From positions 535,650 through 599,649 of the forward strand of contig NZ_KE383964.1 in NCBI RefSeq assembly GCF_000422945.1: DNA of 64,000 nt. Direction: 5' to 3'. Every line of letters begins with the position of its first letter. Positions within the stretch are counted from its first letter, which is position 1. A program made the translations under genes and the position numbers. A model generated the notes under the pieces. That model saw only the letters and a program-made list of their open reading frames with translations, was not told where the DNA came from and made no database searches. The stretch is from Daejeonella oryzae DSM 19973. GTDB lineage: Bacteria; Bacteroidota; Bacteroidia; Sphingobacteriales; Sphingobacteriaceae. This document shows, one piece after another, positions 54,391 to 63,661 of the stretch.

Positions 54391-55572
54391 TTATAGGCGA
54401 TCACAATTCAATACCAGCAATTGGTTTTCTGATCCCGTTGTAAAGATCAAATAATCACTTCCGCCATCCTTAATTTTATGCTTCCTCTTTAAATCAGCAG
54501 GCTGATGAGGGAAATTTCTGGTGATAATATTTGCTGTTTTAACCGTATTCTTTTTCATAAATTCAGAATACGGCCAGGATTTTTTCAGTTGGAATTTGCG
54601 TCCTATAAATGTATTGTTTAATTCTTCTGAAGTGTATAAATGTGTATGCTGATGAAGTTTTAAAATATTGAAATCCCGGGTAATAAGTTTGAAGCATCCT
54701 GCTTTTAATAAACATACATCCGGCTCATAAATGAATTTTAAAGGAGCTGAAAAATGCCCGATGCTGAAAGATTTTTCTTCAGATATTTTAAAACTATAAA
54801 GCTGAACATTATCAGTTTCTAAGGCGGCGCAAAGTATAACAGGCTCTTCTTCAGAAAAGCCTTTTTCAATTACCCAAAGTAATTCTTTACAATCATTTTT
54901 TACACTAACAATGTGTATCTCTTTAACATTTTTTAGTTCCTTTAATCCCGATTGAAGATCTAAAAGGGGGGAGGTTTTTATGATAATTCGTAAAGATTTT
55001 GCAAGTAAACTTTCCAGGTTTGAGGGGACATCAGGTTCGCAATCCTGCAGCTTAAATACTTTTTGTGAATTTAACCTGCGAGAAGGATCAATGTAAAGAG
55101 TGTCAAATTCTATATCAGTTTTATGTATAAATTGGATTCCGTCACCCTGAATAAAAGTGATATTATCAACACCCAGAATTTCAGCATTATGTTTGACAAT
55201 TGCAGAAAGTTCTGTATTGATTTCACAATGAAATACTTGCTGTGCTTTTCTGGAAAAATAGTAACTATCTATTCCAAATCCGCCGGTAAGATCTGCAACT
55301 TTGCTGCCCCGTATTAAATCAGCCTTGTATTTTGCAGTTATTTCTGAAGATGCCTGTTCAATGGATAATTTCTGCGGAAAATAAATTCCCCGAGTGTTGA
55401 ACCATAAGGGAAGCTTTTTCTCAGTTCGTTTTTTACTTTCTATTTGTTCTGCCAGCTCTTTTGTACTTACATCTTCAAAAGCTGATTTGCCAAAAAGTAT
55501 CCTGCTAATTTCTGTACCCAGATTTTCTGAGATGAATTTTTGAGGACCGGTTTTTAGAATTGACTTGTTCAA
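54391..55572 (-). CDS. Class I SAM-dependent methyltransferase with THUMP-like domain
   Basis: A 393-residue protein. The Rossmann methyltransferase core carries VADLTGGFGIDSYYFS (SAM-binding motif I), FHCEIN, and DTLYIDPSRR as a DPPR-like motif. The C-terminal part resembles the THUMP-like domain (PF18096) found with RNA methyltransferases; the N-terminal region is helical. A tRNA or rRNA target is expected from the family but cannot be assigned. It is three bases from the aspartate kinase gene, in an operon with it. Confidence 0.82.
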   Translation of the reverse strand: MNKSILKTGPQKFISENLGTEISRILFGKSAFEDVSTKELAEQIESKKRTEKKLPLWFNTRGIYFPQKLSIEQASSEITAKYKADLIRGSKVADLTGGFGIDSYYFSRKAQQVFHCEINTELSAIVKHNAEILGVDNITFIQGDGIQFIHKTDIEFDTLYIDPSRRLNSQKVFKLQDCEPDVPSNLESLLAKSLRIIIKTSPLLDLQSGLKELKNVKEIHIVSVKNDCKELLWVIEKGFSEEEPVILCAALETDNVQLYSFKISEEKSFSIGHFSAPLKFIYEPDVCLLKAGCFKLITRDFNILKLHQHTHLYTSEELNNTFIGRKFQLKKSWPYSEFMKKNTVKTANIITRNFPHQPADLKRKHKIKDGGSDYLIFTTGSENQLLVLNCDRL

Positions 55573-55575
55573 TGA

Positions 55576-56838
55576 TTATTTGAGTACGAACTGAGCAGTA
55601 TTTCTGCTTAATTGTTCCATTAAAATTATCCGCCCTTTACTTAATAAATCAATTGTTTCGTGTCTAAAATACCTTATTGTATAAAGCTCCAGATCTGCAT
55701 TATATTTAATTCTGAAAGTAGTATTCAGCAGTTTTAATAACTGTTCAAATTTCTTTTGATCGTAGTCAAAACACACAGAGAAACTTAGTGCAGAAATCTG
55801 CATCATATTTATTTTAATGTGCTTTGAAGCAAAAACAGCAAAAATAGCAGATAAATGCTCTTCTGAAATAAATGAAAAATCACGTGTGAAAAATGAAGTC
55901 AGCACCTGATTTTTTTTAACAATTATGGCCTGCTGATCAGCCGAAATGAAAGGATCATTGTTGATAATCGTTCCGGATTCTTCGGGGTTTAAAAACGGCT
56001 TTACAAATAAAGGGATATTAGCCTGAAATAAAGGCCTGATTGTTTTAGGATGTATTACCGTAGCTCCATAATAACTCATTTCCATGGCTTCAGTATACGG
56101 CAGCTGGCTGAATTTTATAGTTTCATTAAATAATTTCGGATCTGCATTTAATACTCCGGGTACGTCTTTCCAAATAGTTACTGATTCCGCTTTAAGTGCA
56201 GAAGCAAATATGGCCGCACTGTAATCAGATCCTTCTCTGCCTAAAGTGGTTGTAAAATTCTCTGATGTTCCTCCAATAAAACCCTGGGTAACAATTGTTT
56301 TTTTGGCTAATATCTGAGGGAGATTCTGTTGAATAATACTGGTTGTTTTGTTCCAGTCCACCACACCCTCGCGGTAGGTATTATCTGTTTGTATATACCC
56401 GCGGGCATCAATCCATTGATTGTCTAAACCTGCGTAATTTAAATAAGCACTTACAATTTTAGTGGAGACCAATTCTCCTACTGATACAATCTGATCATAA
56501 TTAAAATCATAATCGGGATGAGGCTCCTCCTCCAAAATCCAGTCAAGTTCAATAAAAGAATTTGAGATTTCATCAAAAACCGGATGTGAGGGATCATTAA
56601 ACAGATCTGTTAAAATTTGATCGTGATATGATTTAATTTCATCAAGCAGGTTTTGTGCTTCGTGAGATTGATTTACGTAAGCATATGTCAGTTTTTCAAG
56701 TGCATTCGTGGTTTTTCCCATCGCAGAGATCACAATCAGGAGGGAACTCTGTGTATTCAGCGAAACAACTTTTGCAAGATTTTTAACACCTTCAGCATCT
56801 TTTACAGACGCACCGCCGAATTTATAAACCTGGATCAC
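55576..56838 (-). CDS. Aspartate kinase (monofunctional)
   Basis: Phosphorylates aspartate, first step toward lysine, threonine and methionine. The 420-residue protein begins IQVYKFGGASVKD (kinase signature), followed by SVGELVSTKIVSAYL, TTLGREGSDYSAAIFA and the C-terminal ACT-like region. It has no fused homoserine dehydrogenase. The pocket TIRPLFQANIPLFVKPFLNPEESGTII is typical. It overlaps the upstream GNAT gene by 17 bp and is 3 bp from the methyltransferase gene. Confidence 0.93.
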   Translation of the reverse strand: MIQVYKFGGASVKDAEGVKNLAKVVSLNTQSSLLIVISAMGKTTNALEKLTYAYVNQSHEAQNLLDEIKSYHDQILTDLFNDPSHPVFDEISNSFIELDWILEEEPHPDYDFNYDQIVSVGELVSTKIVSAYLNYAGLDNQWIDARGYIQTDNTYREGVVDWNKTTSIIQQNLPQILAKKTIVTQGFIGGTSENFTTTLGREGSDYSAAIFASALKAESVTIWKDVPGVLNADPKLFNETIKFSQLPYTEAMEMSYYGATVIHPKTIRPLFQANIPLFVKPFLNPEESGTIINNDPFISADQQAIIVKKNQVLTSFFTRDFSFISEEHLSAIFAVFASKHIKINMMQISALSFSVCFDYDQKKFEQLLKLLNTTFRIKYNADLELYTIRYFRHETIDLLSKGRIILMEQLSRNTAQFVLK

Positions 56839-57301
56839 TCTTTAATAAATTAATCTGTTCTTTGGAAAGGGAGGCATTCAACCAGCCCGTTTCAATATTT
56901 GAATTGTACTTTTTGTAAAAATTAATAGCCGGTTCATTCCAGTCAAGCACCTGCCAGGTCATTCCATTATATCCTTTATCTACGGCCTCATTAATCAATG
57001 TGTCGAATATAAGTTTTCCTATTCCCTTGCCTCGTGATTTCTCGGTAATCAGAAGATCTTCTAAATATAATCTGCAGCCTTTCCAGGTTGAATACCGAAT
57101 GTAATACAGCCCGAAGCCATGTATAAAACTATCTTCTTCTGCAACGAAAGCCTTCCAAACCGGCTTGGTTCCGAAACCAGCTTCTTCAAATTCGGTTAAT
57201 GTAACGGTAACTTCCTCGGGCGCTTTTTCAAAAAGGGCCAGTTCATGAATCAGCTCCATAAGTCTGGCGCAATCTTCTTTTCGGGCAACTCTAATATTCA
57301 T
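56822..57301 (-). CDS. GNAT N-acetyltransferase (SAT-like)
   Basis: A 159-residue acetyltransferase resembling spermidine/diamine N-acetyltransferases: NIRVARKEDCARLMELIHELA at the start, LYLEDLLITEKSRGKGIGKLIF as motif A with RxxGxG, and WQVLDWNEPAINFYKKY as motif B with the conserved Tyr. The acceptor is not known. Its 3' end overlaps the aspartate kinase start by 17 bp, so translation is coupled. Confidence 0.88.
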   Translation of the reverse strand: MNIRVARKEDCARLMELIHELALFEKAPEEVTVTLTEFEEAGFGTKPVWKAFVAEEDSFIHGFGLYYIRYSTWKGCRLYLEDLLITEKSRGKGIGKLIFDTLINEAVDKGYNGMTWQVLDWNEPAINFYKKYNSNIETGWLNASLSKEQINLLKSDPGL

Positions 57302-57312
57302 AATTTAATTCT

Positions 57313-57978
57313 TTATCTGCCGCCAAATATGGTGCTTCCTACGCGGATCATGGTACTGCCTTGCTCTATCGCAATTTTGTAATCCGACGACATTCCCATC
57401 GAAATTTCTTTGAAAGAATCTTCTTTTCTGAAAAAGGTCTCTTTTAATCCTTTAAACAATGTTTTTAATTCGTAAAATTCTTCCTGTAATAGTTTGGGAT
57501 TTTCTGTATTGGTAGCAATTCCCATTACCCCAGTAATTCGGATATTGTTAAGTTCAGCAAACTCCTCAGATCTCAACAACTCTATAGCTTCATCAAAACC
57601 AAGTCCAAATTTAGTGTCTTCATCGGCAATGTAAATTTGAAGAAGGCAATCTATTACCCTTTTGTTTTTTAGAGCTTGTTTATTAATCTCCTGTAAAAGT
57701 TTAAGACTATCTACAGAGTGGATCAATTTTATAAATGGTGCAATAAGTTTTACTTTATTTGTTTGAAGATGCCCAACTAAGTGCCATTCAATATCCTGAG
57801 GGAGTTTTTCATGCTTTTCAACCAGTTCCTGTACCTGATTTTCGCCAAAACAACGCTGACCGGCTTCGTAAGCTTCCAGCACTTCCTCCGCTGATTTTGT
57901 TTTTGAAACAGCTATTAATTTCACGTTTGCACGTTCTGCCTCTTGCTTTATCGCTGAAATGTTAGCTGCAATGCTCAT
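57313..57978 (-). CDS. PLP homeostasis protein, YggS family
   Basis: A 221-residue PLP-binding barrel protein. KLIAVSKTKSAEEVLEAY holds the PLP lysine, FGENQVQEL, WHLVGHLQTNKVKL and ISMGMSSDYKIAIEQGSTMIRVGSTIFG are conserved family segments. It lacks known enzyme activity; it buffers PLP and influences amino acid metabolism. It is the first gene of a four-gene minus-strand run (YggS, GNAT, aspartate kinase, methyltransferase). Confidence 0.96.
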   Translation of the reverse strand: MSIAANISAIKQEAERANVKLIAVSKTKSAEEVLEAYEAGQRCFGENQVQELVEKHEKLPQDIEWHLVGHLQTNKVKLIAPFIKLIHSVDSLKLLQEINKQALKNKRVIDCLLQIYIADEDTKFGLGFDEAIELLRSEEFAELNNIRITGVMGIATNTENPKLLQEEFYELKTLFKGLKETFFRKEDSFKEISMGMSSDYKIAIEQGSTMIRVGSTIFGGR

Positions 57979-58116
57979 TTATCTGTATTTTTGATTTTTA
58001 TATAGGAGGGTAAACCTACATGATACCTGTATAAAAAACAATAAGAAAATGATTGGTCTGTAATATGATCAGACAGGTATTTGTAAAATTTTATTTTGAT
58101 ATTTCGTTATATACCT

Positions 58117-58485
58117 ATGAGGCATTTCATACTACTTTTTTTCGGACTGGTTTTGCTGTCTGCCTGTGATCAGCAAAAAGCGCCAAAAGGAATAATGGAA
58201 AACAAAAAGATGGTTACTGTTTTAACAGATGTTCATTTAATGGATGCCTATATTTCAATGATTCCTTATAATGATTCTGTATTAAAGCAGCAGTCTTTAA
58301 GGTATTATGATGCGATTTACAAAAAGCATAAAATTTCCCGTCGCGATTTTGATAAAAGTCTGGAATATTACAGCAAACAGCCCAAAGTTTTAGATAGCAT
58401 GTACAGCCAGGTTATAACTAATCTGAATAAAAAAGAAAAGGAACAGGCAAAGTTTCTAAAGAAAAAAAATGATATACCCCAGTAA
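58117..58485 (+). CDS. DUF4296 lipoprotein
   Basis: A 122-residue lipoprotein; the ATG at 58117 (MRHFILLFFGLVLLSAC, Cys17) gives a clean lipoprotein signal and is chosen over an in-frame TTG upstream. Mature part matches DUF4296: MVTVLTDVHLMDAYISMIP, then YYDAIYKKHKISRRDFDKSLEYYSKQPKVLDSMY. Function unknown. Its 3' end overlaps the mutS2 start by 17 bp. Confidence 0.88.
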   Translation: MRHFILLFFGLVLLSACDQQKAPKGIMENKKMVTVLTDVHLMDAYISMIPYNDSVLKQQSLRYYDAIYKKHKISRRDFDKSLEYYSKQPKVLDSMYSQVITNLNKKEKEQAKFLKKKNDIPQ

Positions 58486-60832
58486 TGCTTCAGAAAAATT
58501 AGGATTTCTTGAAATAAAGCAGCTTATAAAAAATTATTGTCTTAGCCCCATGGGGGAGCAAATGGTTGATAAGATCCAGATGCTTACAAACTTTGATCAT
58601 ATTAACAAATTTTTAAGGCAAACTCAGGAATTTAAAAATATCATAGAGAATGATTCTCCGCTTCCTATAAGTACTTTTTTTGATATTAAGAAACTCGCTG
58701 ATAAAGCACGAATTGAAGGAACTTATTTAAGTGAAGACGAGTTTTTTCAGGTGCTGCTATCTTTAAATACAGTTTTTTCAGTCATTCATTATTTTAATGA
58801 GCGCCAGGGTCAATATCCAAATCTGGAAGCTCTTTTTGAACATTTGCCGGTTGAGAAATCTATAATCAGCAAAATTGAATTCATAATAGATCCCAAAGGA
58901 AAGATTAAGCCGAATGCTTCTAAAGAACTTGCAGAAATTACCCACAGCCTGGCAAAAGCAGAGAAAGAAGCACGAAATAAAATTGATCAGATTTTTCGGT
59001 CTGCTCAAAACAGCGGATTTACCGCAGATGGAAATTTAACGGTTCGCGACGGCAGATTATGTATTCCGCTGTTAGCAGAAAATAAACGTAAAATTAAAGG
59101 ATTTGTACACGATGAATCTGCCTCAGGTCAAACGGTTTATCTTGAGCCTGAAGAAGTATTTCAGCTTAATAATTCTATCCGCGATCTTGAATTTGACAGG
59201 CGCCGGGAGATCATAAAAATATTGCAAAGATTGACGGATGACTTGCGGCCTTTTGTTCCCCTGCTGCTTTCTTATCATGGCTTACTTACCAAACTTGATT
59301 TTGTAAGGGCCAAAGCGTTGTTTGCAATTGAAATTGACGGGAATATGCCTCAATTAAGCACTCATTCCGAACTCAGCCTGATCAACGCCAGTCATCCTTT
59401 ACTTCTGCTGAATTTTAAAAAGGAAAAGCATACAGTTGTTCCATTAAATATTCAGATTGACGAGCATCAGCGGGTTATTGTTGTTTCGGGTCCGAATGCC
59501 GGCGGCAAATCTGTCTGTATGAAAACCGTTGGACTGCTTCAGATTATGGTTCAGGCAGGTTTGCTGATTCCTGCAGATGAACATTCTAAATGCGGAATTT
59601 TCAAACAGATCTTTGCTGATATTGGAGATGATCAGTCAATAGAAAGCGATCTGAGTACCTATAGTGCGCATCTTTCTAAAATGAAATATTTCATTGAAAA
59701 TTCCAATGCAAAGACTTTAATTGTTATAGACGAGTTTGGAACAGGTACGGATCCTCAATTTGGCGGACCCATCGCGGAAGCTGTTCTGGAAAGTTTGAAT
59801 GCAAAAAAAGTGCGTGGAGTAGTCACTACGCATTATTCAAATTTAAAGAATTTTGCCAATGCCACATCCGGTTTAGAAAATGCATCCATGCTTTTCAACA
59901 ATCAGCTGATGCAGCCTTTATATATTCTGGAGATGGGGAAACCCGGAAGCTCATATGCTTTTGAAATTGCTCAGAAGATTGGACTTCCGCCACAGGTTTT
60001 AGAATCTGCACGATCGAAAATTGGCGATCAGCAGAAAAAAGTGGATACTCTTCTGGTTGATCTTGAACGCGAAAAAAGAAAGCTTTTAGAAAATAAAATT
60101 GCTATTGATATAAGAGAATCAAAGGTGAATAATCTGCTTGAAGAAAATCAGAAGTTGCAATCGTATCTGGATGAAAACAAGAAACTGATTCTAAAAGATG
60201 CAAAAATAGAAGCTCAAAATATCATTAAAGGAGCCAATAAATTGATAGAGAATACCATTGCAGAAATTAGAGGAAGCAATGCGGATAAAGAAAAAACCCA
60301 GGGGCTGCGGCATAATCTTCAGCAAGAGCTGAAAAAGAATGAGGTTAAAGAAAAGGTAATTAAACCTGCCGCAATATCAGTAGAAATCAAAGCGGGAGAT
60401 TGGGTAAAACTCATCGATTCTGAAACTATGGGGCAGGTAATTGATGTGGCTAAAGATAATGTGATTTTGGCTATGGGAGATTTGCGATCGGTAGTTAAGC
60501 TGAAGCGGGTTGAAAAAATTTCTAACAAATCTGTTCCAAAAGAAATCCGAAAAACATCGTATTCAAATCTTACCGAGAGCATTTCTCAGTTTAGCCCCGA
60601 GCTTGATCTGCGTGGAAAAAGGGGTGAAGAAGCACTTTATGAAATTGAAAGGTACCTGGATAAAGCAATTATGATGGGGCTTCCGAGTTTGAAAATTATT
60701 CATGGTAAAGGGGATGGAATCCTGAGAAAACTGATCAGACAATACCTTAGTAAATATTCTCAAGTCAACCGGATGGAAGACGAGCATGCCGATCGGGGCG
60801 GAGACGGAATTACGTATGTTTACCTGAACTGA
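58469..60832 (+). CDS. mutS2: MutS2 family DNA/ribosome-associated ATPase-endonuclease
   Basis: A 787-residue protein. The ATPase domain has Walker A SGPNAGGKSV, LSTYSAHLSKM, Walker B VIDEFGTGTDP and TTHYSNLKNFAN. A long coiled coil follows at ~510-620. The C-terminal Smr endonuclease domain begins LDLRGKRGEEAL and has the conserved IIHGKGDGILRKLI. It lacks the mismatch-recognition domain of MutS. Known roles are suppression of recombination and, in Bacillus, rescue of collided ribosomes. Confidence 0.96.
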   Translation: MIYPSNASEKLGFLEIKQLIKNYCLSPMGEQMVDKIQMLTNFDHINKFLRQTQEFKNIIENDSPLPISTFFDIKKLADKARIEGTYLSEDEFFQVLLSLNTVFSVIHYFNERQGQYPNLEALFEHLPVEKSIISKIEFIIDPKGKIKPNASKELAEITHSLAKAEKEARNKIDQIFRSAQNSGFTADGNLTVRDGRLCIPLLAENKRKIKGFVHDESASGQTVYLEPEEVFQLNNSIRDLEFDRRREIIKILQRLTDDLRPFVPLLLSYHGLLTKLDFVRAKALFAIEIDGNMPQLSTHSELSLINASHPLLLLNFKKEKHTVVPLNIQIDEHQRVIVVSGPNAGGKSVCMKTVGLLQIMVQAGLLIPADEHSKCGIFKQIFADIGDDQSIESDLSTYSAHLSKMKYFIENSNAKTLIVIDEFGTGTDPQFGGPIAEAVLESLNAKKVRGVVTTHYSNLKNFANATSGLENASMLFNNQLMQPLYILEMGKPGSSYAFEIAQKIGLPPQVLESARSKIGDQQKKVDTLLVDLEREKRKLLENKIAIDIRESKVNNLLEENQKLQSYLDENKKLILKDAKIEAQNIIKGANKLIENTIAEIRGSNADKEKTQGLRHNLQQELKKNEVKEKVIKPAAISVEIKAGDWVKLIDSETMGQVIDVAKDNVILAMGDLRSVVKLKRVEKISNKSVPKEIRKTSYSNLTESISQFSPELDLRGKRGEEALYEIERYLDKAIMMGLPSLKIIHGKGDGILRKLIRQYLSKYSQVNRMEDEHADRGGDGITYVYLN

Positions 60833-60944
60833 TTTAACATATGGGTTATTGAAAAATCTGAATAGCATTTCAAATGTATAAACGTGTGTGAAATGAACTT
60901 TTATTCTGTTGATGAGTTATTATTCAGATACTAATCCAACAGCC

Positions 60945-62051
60945 ATGAGATCATTTTTTATCATATTTACTGTATTTGCATCCTTTCTTATATTAGCTAG
61001 TTGTAAAAATACAAAGAATCAAGACCGTCCGCCAGTTTCTGATGCTGAAATAGACATCAATGTATTAACCGAAAACCTTTCTCATCCATGGGAGCTTGTC
61101 TATGGATCTGACAACAAAATTTGGATGACCGAAAGAGGCGGAAAGGTTAGCTGGATTGACCCTGTAACCGGAAGTGTAAATCTTGTTGCTAATTTAACGG
61201 AGGTAGTTTCAAGGGGCGAAGGCGGATTATTGGGAATGGCCCTTCATCCTGACTTTGTCAACACTCCCGAAGTGTTTTTAGCCTATAATTATCTCAAAGG
61301 AGGTGTTTATACAGAAAAAGTAGTAAAGTATAGATATAACGGAACTTCCTTAATTAATCCTTCTATACTGATAGATAATATTGAAGCGAATACTTTTCAT
61401 AACGGTTGCCGTTTGCTGATTTCCAATGACAATAAGCTATTTATATCTACAGGCGATGCCGGCGATAAGCCTTTGGCTCAGAATATGAATTCTGTGAATG
61501 GCAAAATTCTTCGCCTGAATCTGGACGGATCAATACCCGCTGATAACCCATTTCCGGGAAGTCCGGTCTGGAGCCTTGGTCATCGGAATGCTCAGGGTTT
61601 GGTTTTTGGAAACAATGTATTGTATAGCTCTGAACATGGCCCTAATGCTGATGATGAGATAAATATTATCAGCAAAGGGAAGAATTATGGCTGGCCCAAT
61701 GTAGAGGGTTTTTGCAATGAGAATGCAGAGAAAGATTTTTGTCAGGCAAATCAAGTGGTTGAGCCTCTGAAATCATGGACTCCAACTATTGCTGTCAGCG
61801 GAATAGATTTTTATACCCAGGACTATATTCCTCAATTTAAAAATTCTGTATTGATGACTACCCTGAAGGATAATACCCTTTACCAATTAAAAATGAACGC
61901 TGCGGGTAGCAGTGTGGAAAGTATGACGGAAATTTTTCGGGGTACTTATGGCCGCTTAAGAGATGTTTGTATAGCGCCTGACGGTAAGGTATATGTTTCC
62001 ACAAGTAACGGTTCAAATGATAAAATACTGGTCATCAGCAAAAAAAACTAA
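60945..62051 (+). CDS. PQQ-dependent sugar dehydrogenase-like lipoprotein
   Basis: A 368-residue lipoprotein; start at 60945 (MRSFFIIFTVFASFLILASC, Cys20) rather than a longer frame 12 codons upstream. The beta-propeller of the soluble glucose/sorbosone dehydrogenase family is shown by HPWELVYGSDNKIWMTERGG, GEGGLLGMALHPDF, HNGCRLLISNDNKLFISTGD, and SEHGPNADDEINIISKGKNYGWP. Such proteins oxidise aldoses with PQQ; whether PQQ is made by this organism is not shown here. Confidence 0.9.
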   Translation: MRSFFIIFTVFASFLILASCKNTKNQDRPPVSDAEIDINVLTENLSHPWELVYGSDNKIWMTERGGKVSWIDPVTGSVNLVANLTEVVSRGEGGLLGMALHPDFVNTPEVFLAYNYLKGGVYTEKVVKYRYNGTSLINPSILIDNIEANTFHNGCRLLISNDNKLFISTGDAGDKPLAQNMNSVNGKILRLNLDGSIPADNPFPGSPVWSLGHRNAQGLVFGNNVLYSSEHGPNADDEINIISKGKNYGWPNVEGFCNENAEKDFCQANQVVEPLKSWTPTIAVSGIDFYTQDYIPQFKNSVLMTTLKDNTLYQLKMNAAGSSVESMTEIFRGTYGRLRDVCIAPDGKVYVSTSNGSNDKILVISKKN

Positions 62052-62175
62052 TTAAATTAAGGATGTTTCTCGATTATGAACAAATTTAATTCTTCCTTAA
62101 AAGATTGATTTAAATTTTATTCATATCCGTTTCTAATGCTAAGGTATTTGTTAAATTCGCTTCAAATCTTTGTAT

Positions 62176-62874
62176 ATGATTAATAAAGTAGTATCCAATG
62201 CCGATGAGGCAATTAAAGATATTGAAAACGGCATGACCCTCATGTTGGGAGGTTTTGGCCTTTGCGGGATTCCCGAAAACAGTATTAATGCACTTGTGAA
62301 AAAGGGCGTAAATAATTTAACCTGCATATCAAATAATGCAGGTGTCGATGATTTTGGTATCGGCCTGATGCTTCAGAAAAGGCAGGTGAAGAAAATGATT
62401 TCATCTTATGTTGGTGAAAATGCAGAATTTGAACGCCAGTTATTAAGCGGCGAGCTCGAGGTGGAGCTTATTCCACAGGGAACCTTAGCTACGCGTTGCA
62501 TGGCTGCTGGCTACGGCATGCCTGCAATTTTTACTCCGGCCGGAGTAGGTACAGAGGTTGCCGAGGGAAAAGAAATAAGGAATTTTAATGGAAAAGATTA
62601 TCTCATGGAAATGGCTTTTGATGCTGATTTTGCAATTGTAAAAGCATGGAAGGGAGACACATCGGGGAATTTAATTTTTCGTTCAACTGCCCGCAATTTT
62701 AATCCGGTTATGGCTATGGCAGGCAAAATTACCATTGCAGAGGTAGAAGAATTAGTGGAACCCGGTCAGCTGGATCCAGATCAGATTCATACTCCCGGAA
62801 TTTATGTTCACCGTATTTTTCAGGGTGAAAACTATGAAAAGAGAATTGAGCAAAGAACGGTGAGGACCAGGTAA
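62176..62874 (+). CDS. scoA: 3-oxoacid CoA-transferase subunit A
   Basis: The A subunit of a succinyl-CoA:3-ketoacid (acetoacetate) CoA-transferase. Start at ATG 62176 (MINKVVSNADEAIKDIENG). GGFGLCGIPENSI is the family signature near the N-terminus, and SNNAGVDDFGIG follows. 232 residues, standard for the subunit. The B subunit follows after 79 bp. Together they activate or use acetoacetate in ketone body or branched-chain catabolism. Confidence 0.95.
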   Translation: MINKVVSNADEAIKDIENGMTLMLGGFGLCGIPENSINALVKKGVNNLTCISNNAGVDDFGIGLMLQKRQVKKMISSYVGENAEFERQLLSGELEVELIPQGTLATRCMAAGYGMPAIFTPAGVGTEVAEGKEIRNFNGKDYLMEMAFDADFAIVKAWKGDTSGNLIFRSTARNFNPVMAMAGKITIAEVEELVEPGQLDPDQIHTPGIYVHRIFQGENYEKRIEQRTVRTR

Positions 62875-62953
62875 ACTTAGAGGTTGATGATTTGACAATT
62901 CACAAGTCAGAAGCAGCTAATTTGTCCATTAAATTAATTAGAAATCATAACAA

Positions 62954-63610
62954 ATGTTAGATAAAAACGGTATCGCGAAACGTATCGCTAAAGAAATAAA
63001 AGACGGGTATTATGTCAATCTCGGAATTGGAATTCCAACGTTAGTGGCTAATTATATCCCCGAGGGTATTAATGTAGTATTGCAATCTGAGAACGGTTTA
63101 CTGGGAATGGGACCTTTTCCTTTTGAAGGAGAGGAGGATCCGGATTTGATTAATGCCGGAAAACAGACCATTACAACTTTACCCGGTTCCGCAATTTTCG
63201 ATTCTGCAATGAGTTTCGGAATGATCCGGTCACAAAAGGTGGATCTTACCATTTTGGGTGCAATGGAAGTATCTGAGAACGGAGATATTGCAAACTGGAA
63301 AATACCCGGAAAAATGGTTAAAGGAATGGGCGGAGCTATGGACCTGGTAGCTTCGGCCAAAAACATTATTGTTGCCATGCAGCATGTAAATAAAGCCGGA
63401 GAAAGCAAGCTTTTACCTGAATGTACCTTGCCTTTAACCGGAATTAAGTGTATTAAAAAAGTGGTGACCGAACTTGCCGTGCTGGATATTTTGCCAGAAG
63501 GTGGTTTCCGCCTTTTGGAAAGGGCACCGGGTGTATCTGTTGATTATATTAAATCGGTGACCGCCGGAAAGCTAATTATTGAAGGAGAGATACCGGAAAT
63601 GGATGTGTAG
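62954..63610 (+). CDS. scoB: 3-oxoacid CoA-transferase subunit B
   Basis: The catalytic B subunit, 218 residues. VVLQSENGLLGMGPFP carries the active-site Glu that forms the covalent CoA thioester intermediate. YVNLGIGIPTLVANYIPEG and FDSAMSFGMIRSQKVDLTILGAMEVSENGDIANWKIPG are further family segments. It works with the adjacent A subunit and ends just before a terminator. Confidence 0.95.
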   Translation: MLDKNGIAKRIAKEIKDGYYVNLGIGIPTLVANYIPEGINVVLQSENGLLGMGPFPFEGEEDPDLINAGKQTITTLPGSAIFDSAMSFGMIRSQKVDLTILGAMEVSENGDIANWKIPGKMVKGMGGAMDLVASAKNIIVAMQHVNKAGESKLLPECTLPLTGIKCIKKVVTELAVLDILPEGGFRLLERAPGVSVDYIKSVTAGKLIIEGEIPEMDV

Positions 63611-63618
63611 CAAATAAA

Positions 63619-63644
63619 AAAAAATCCCCATAAGGGGATTTTTT
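63619..63644. terminator. Terminator between scoB and udk
   Basis: AAAAAATCCCC (63619-63629) and GGGGATTTTTT (63634-63644) form a perfect 11-bp stem with loop ATAA, lying between convergent genes. Confidence 0.9.
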
Positions 63645-63661
63645 GAAAGAAAACTCAATTT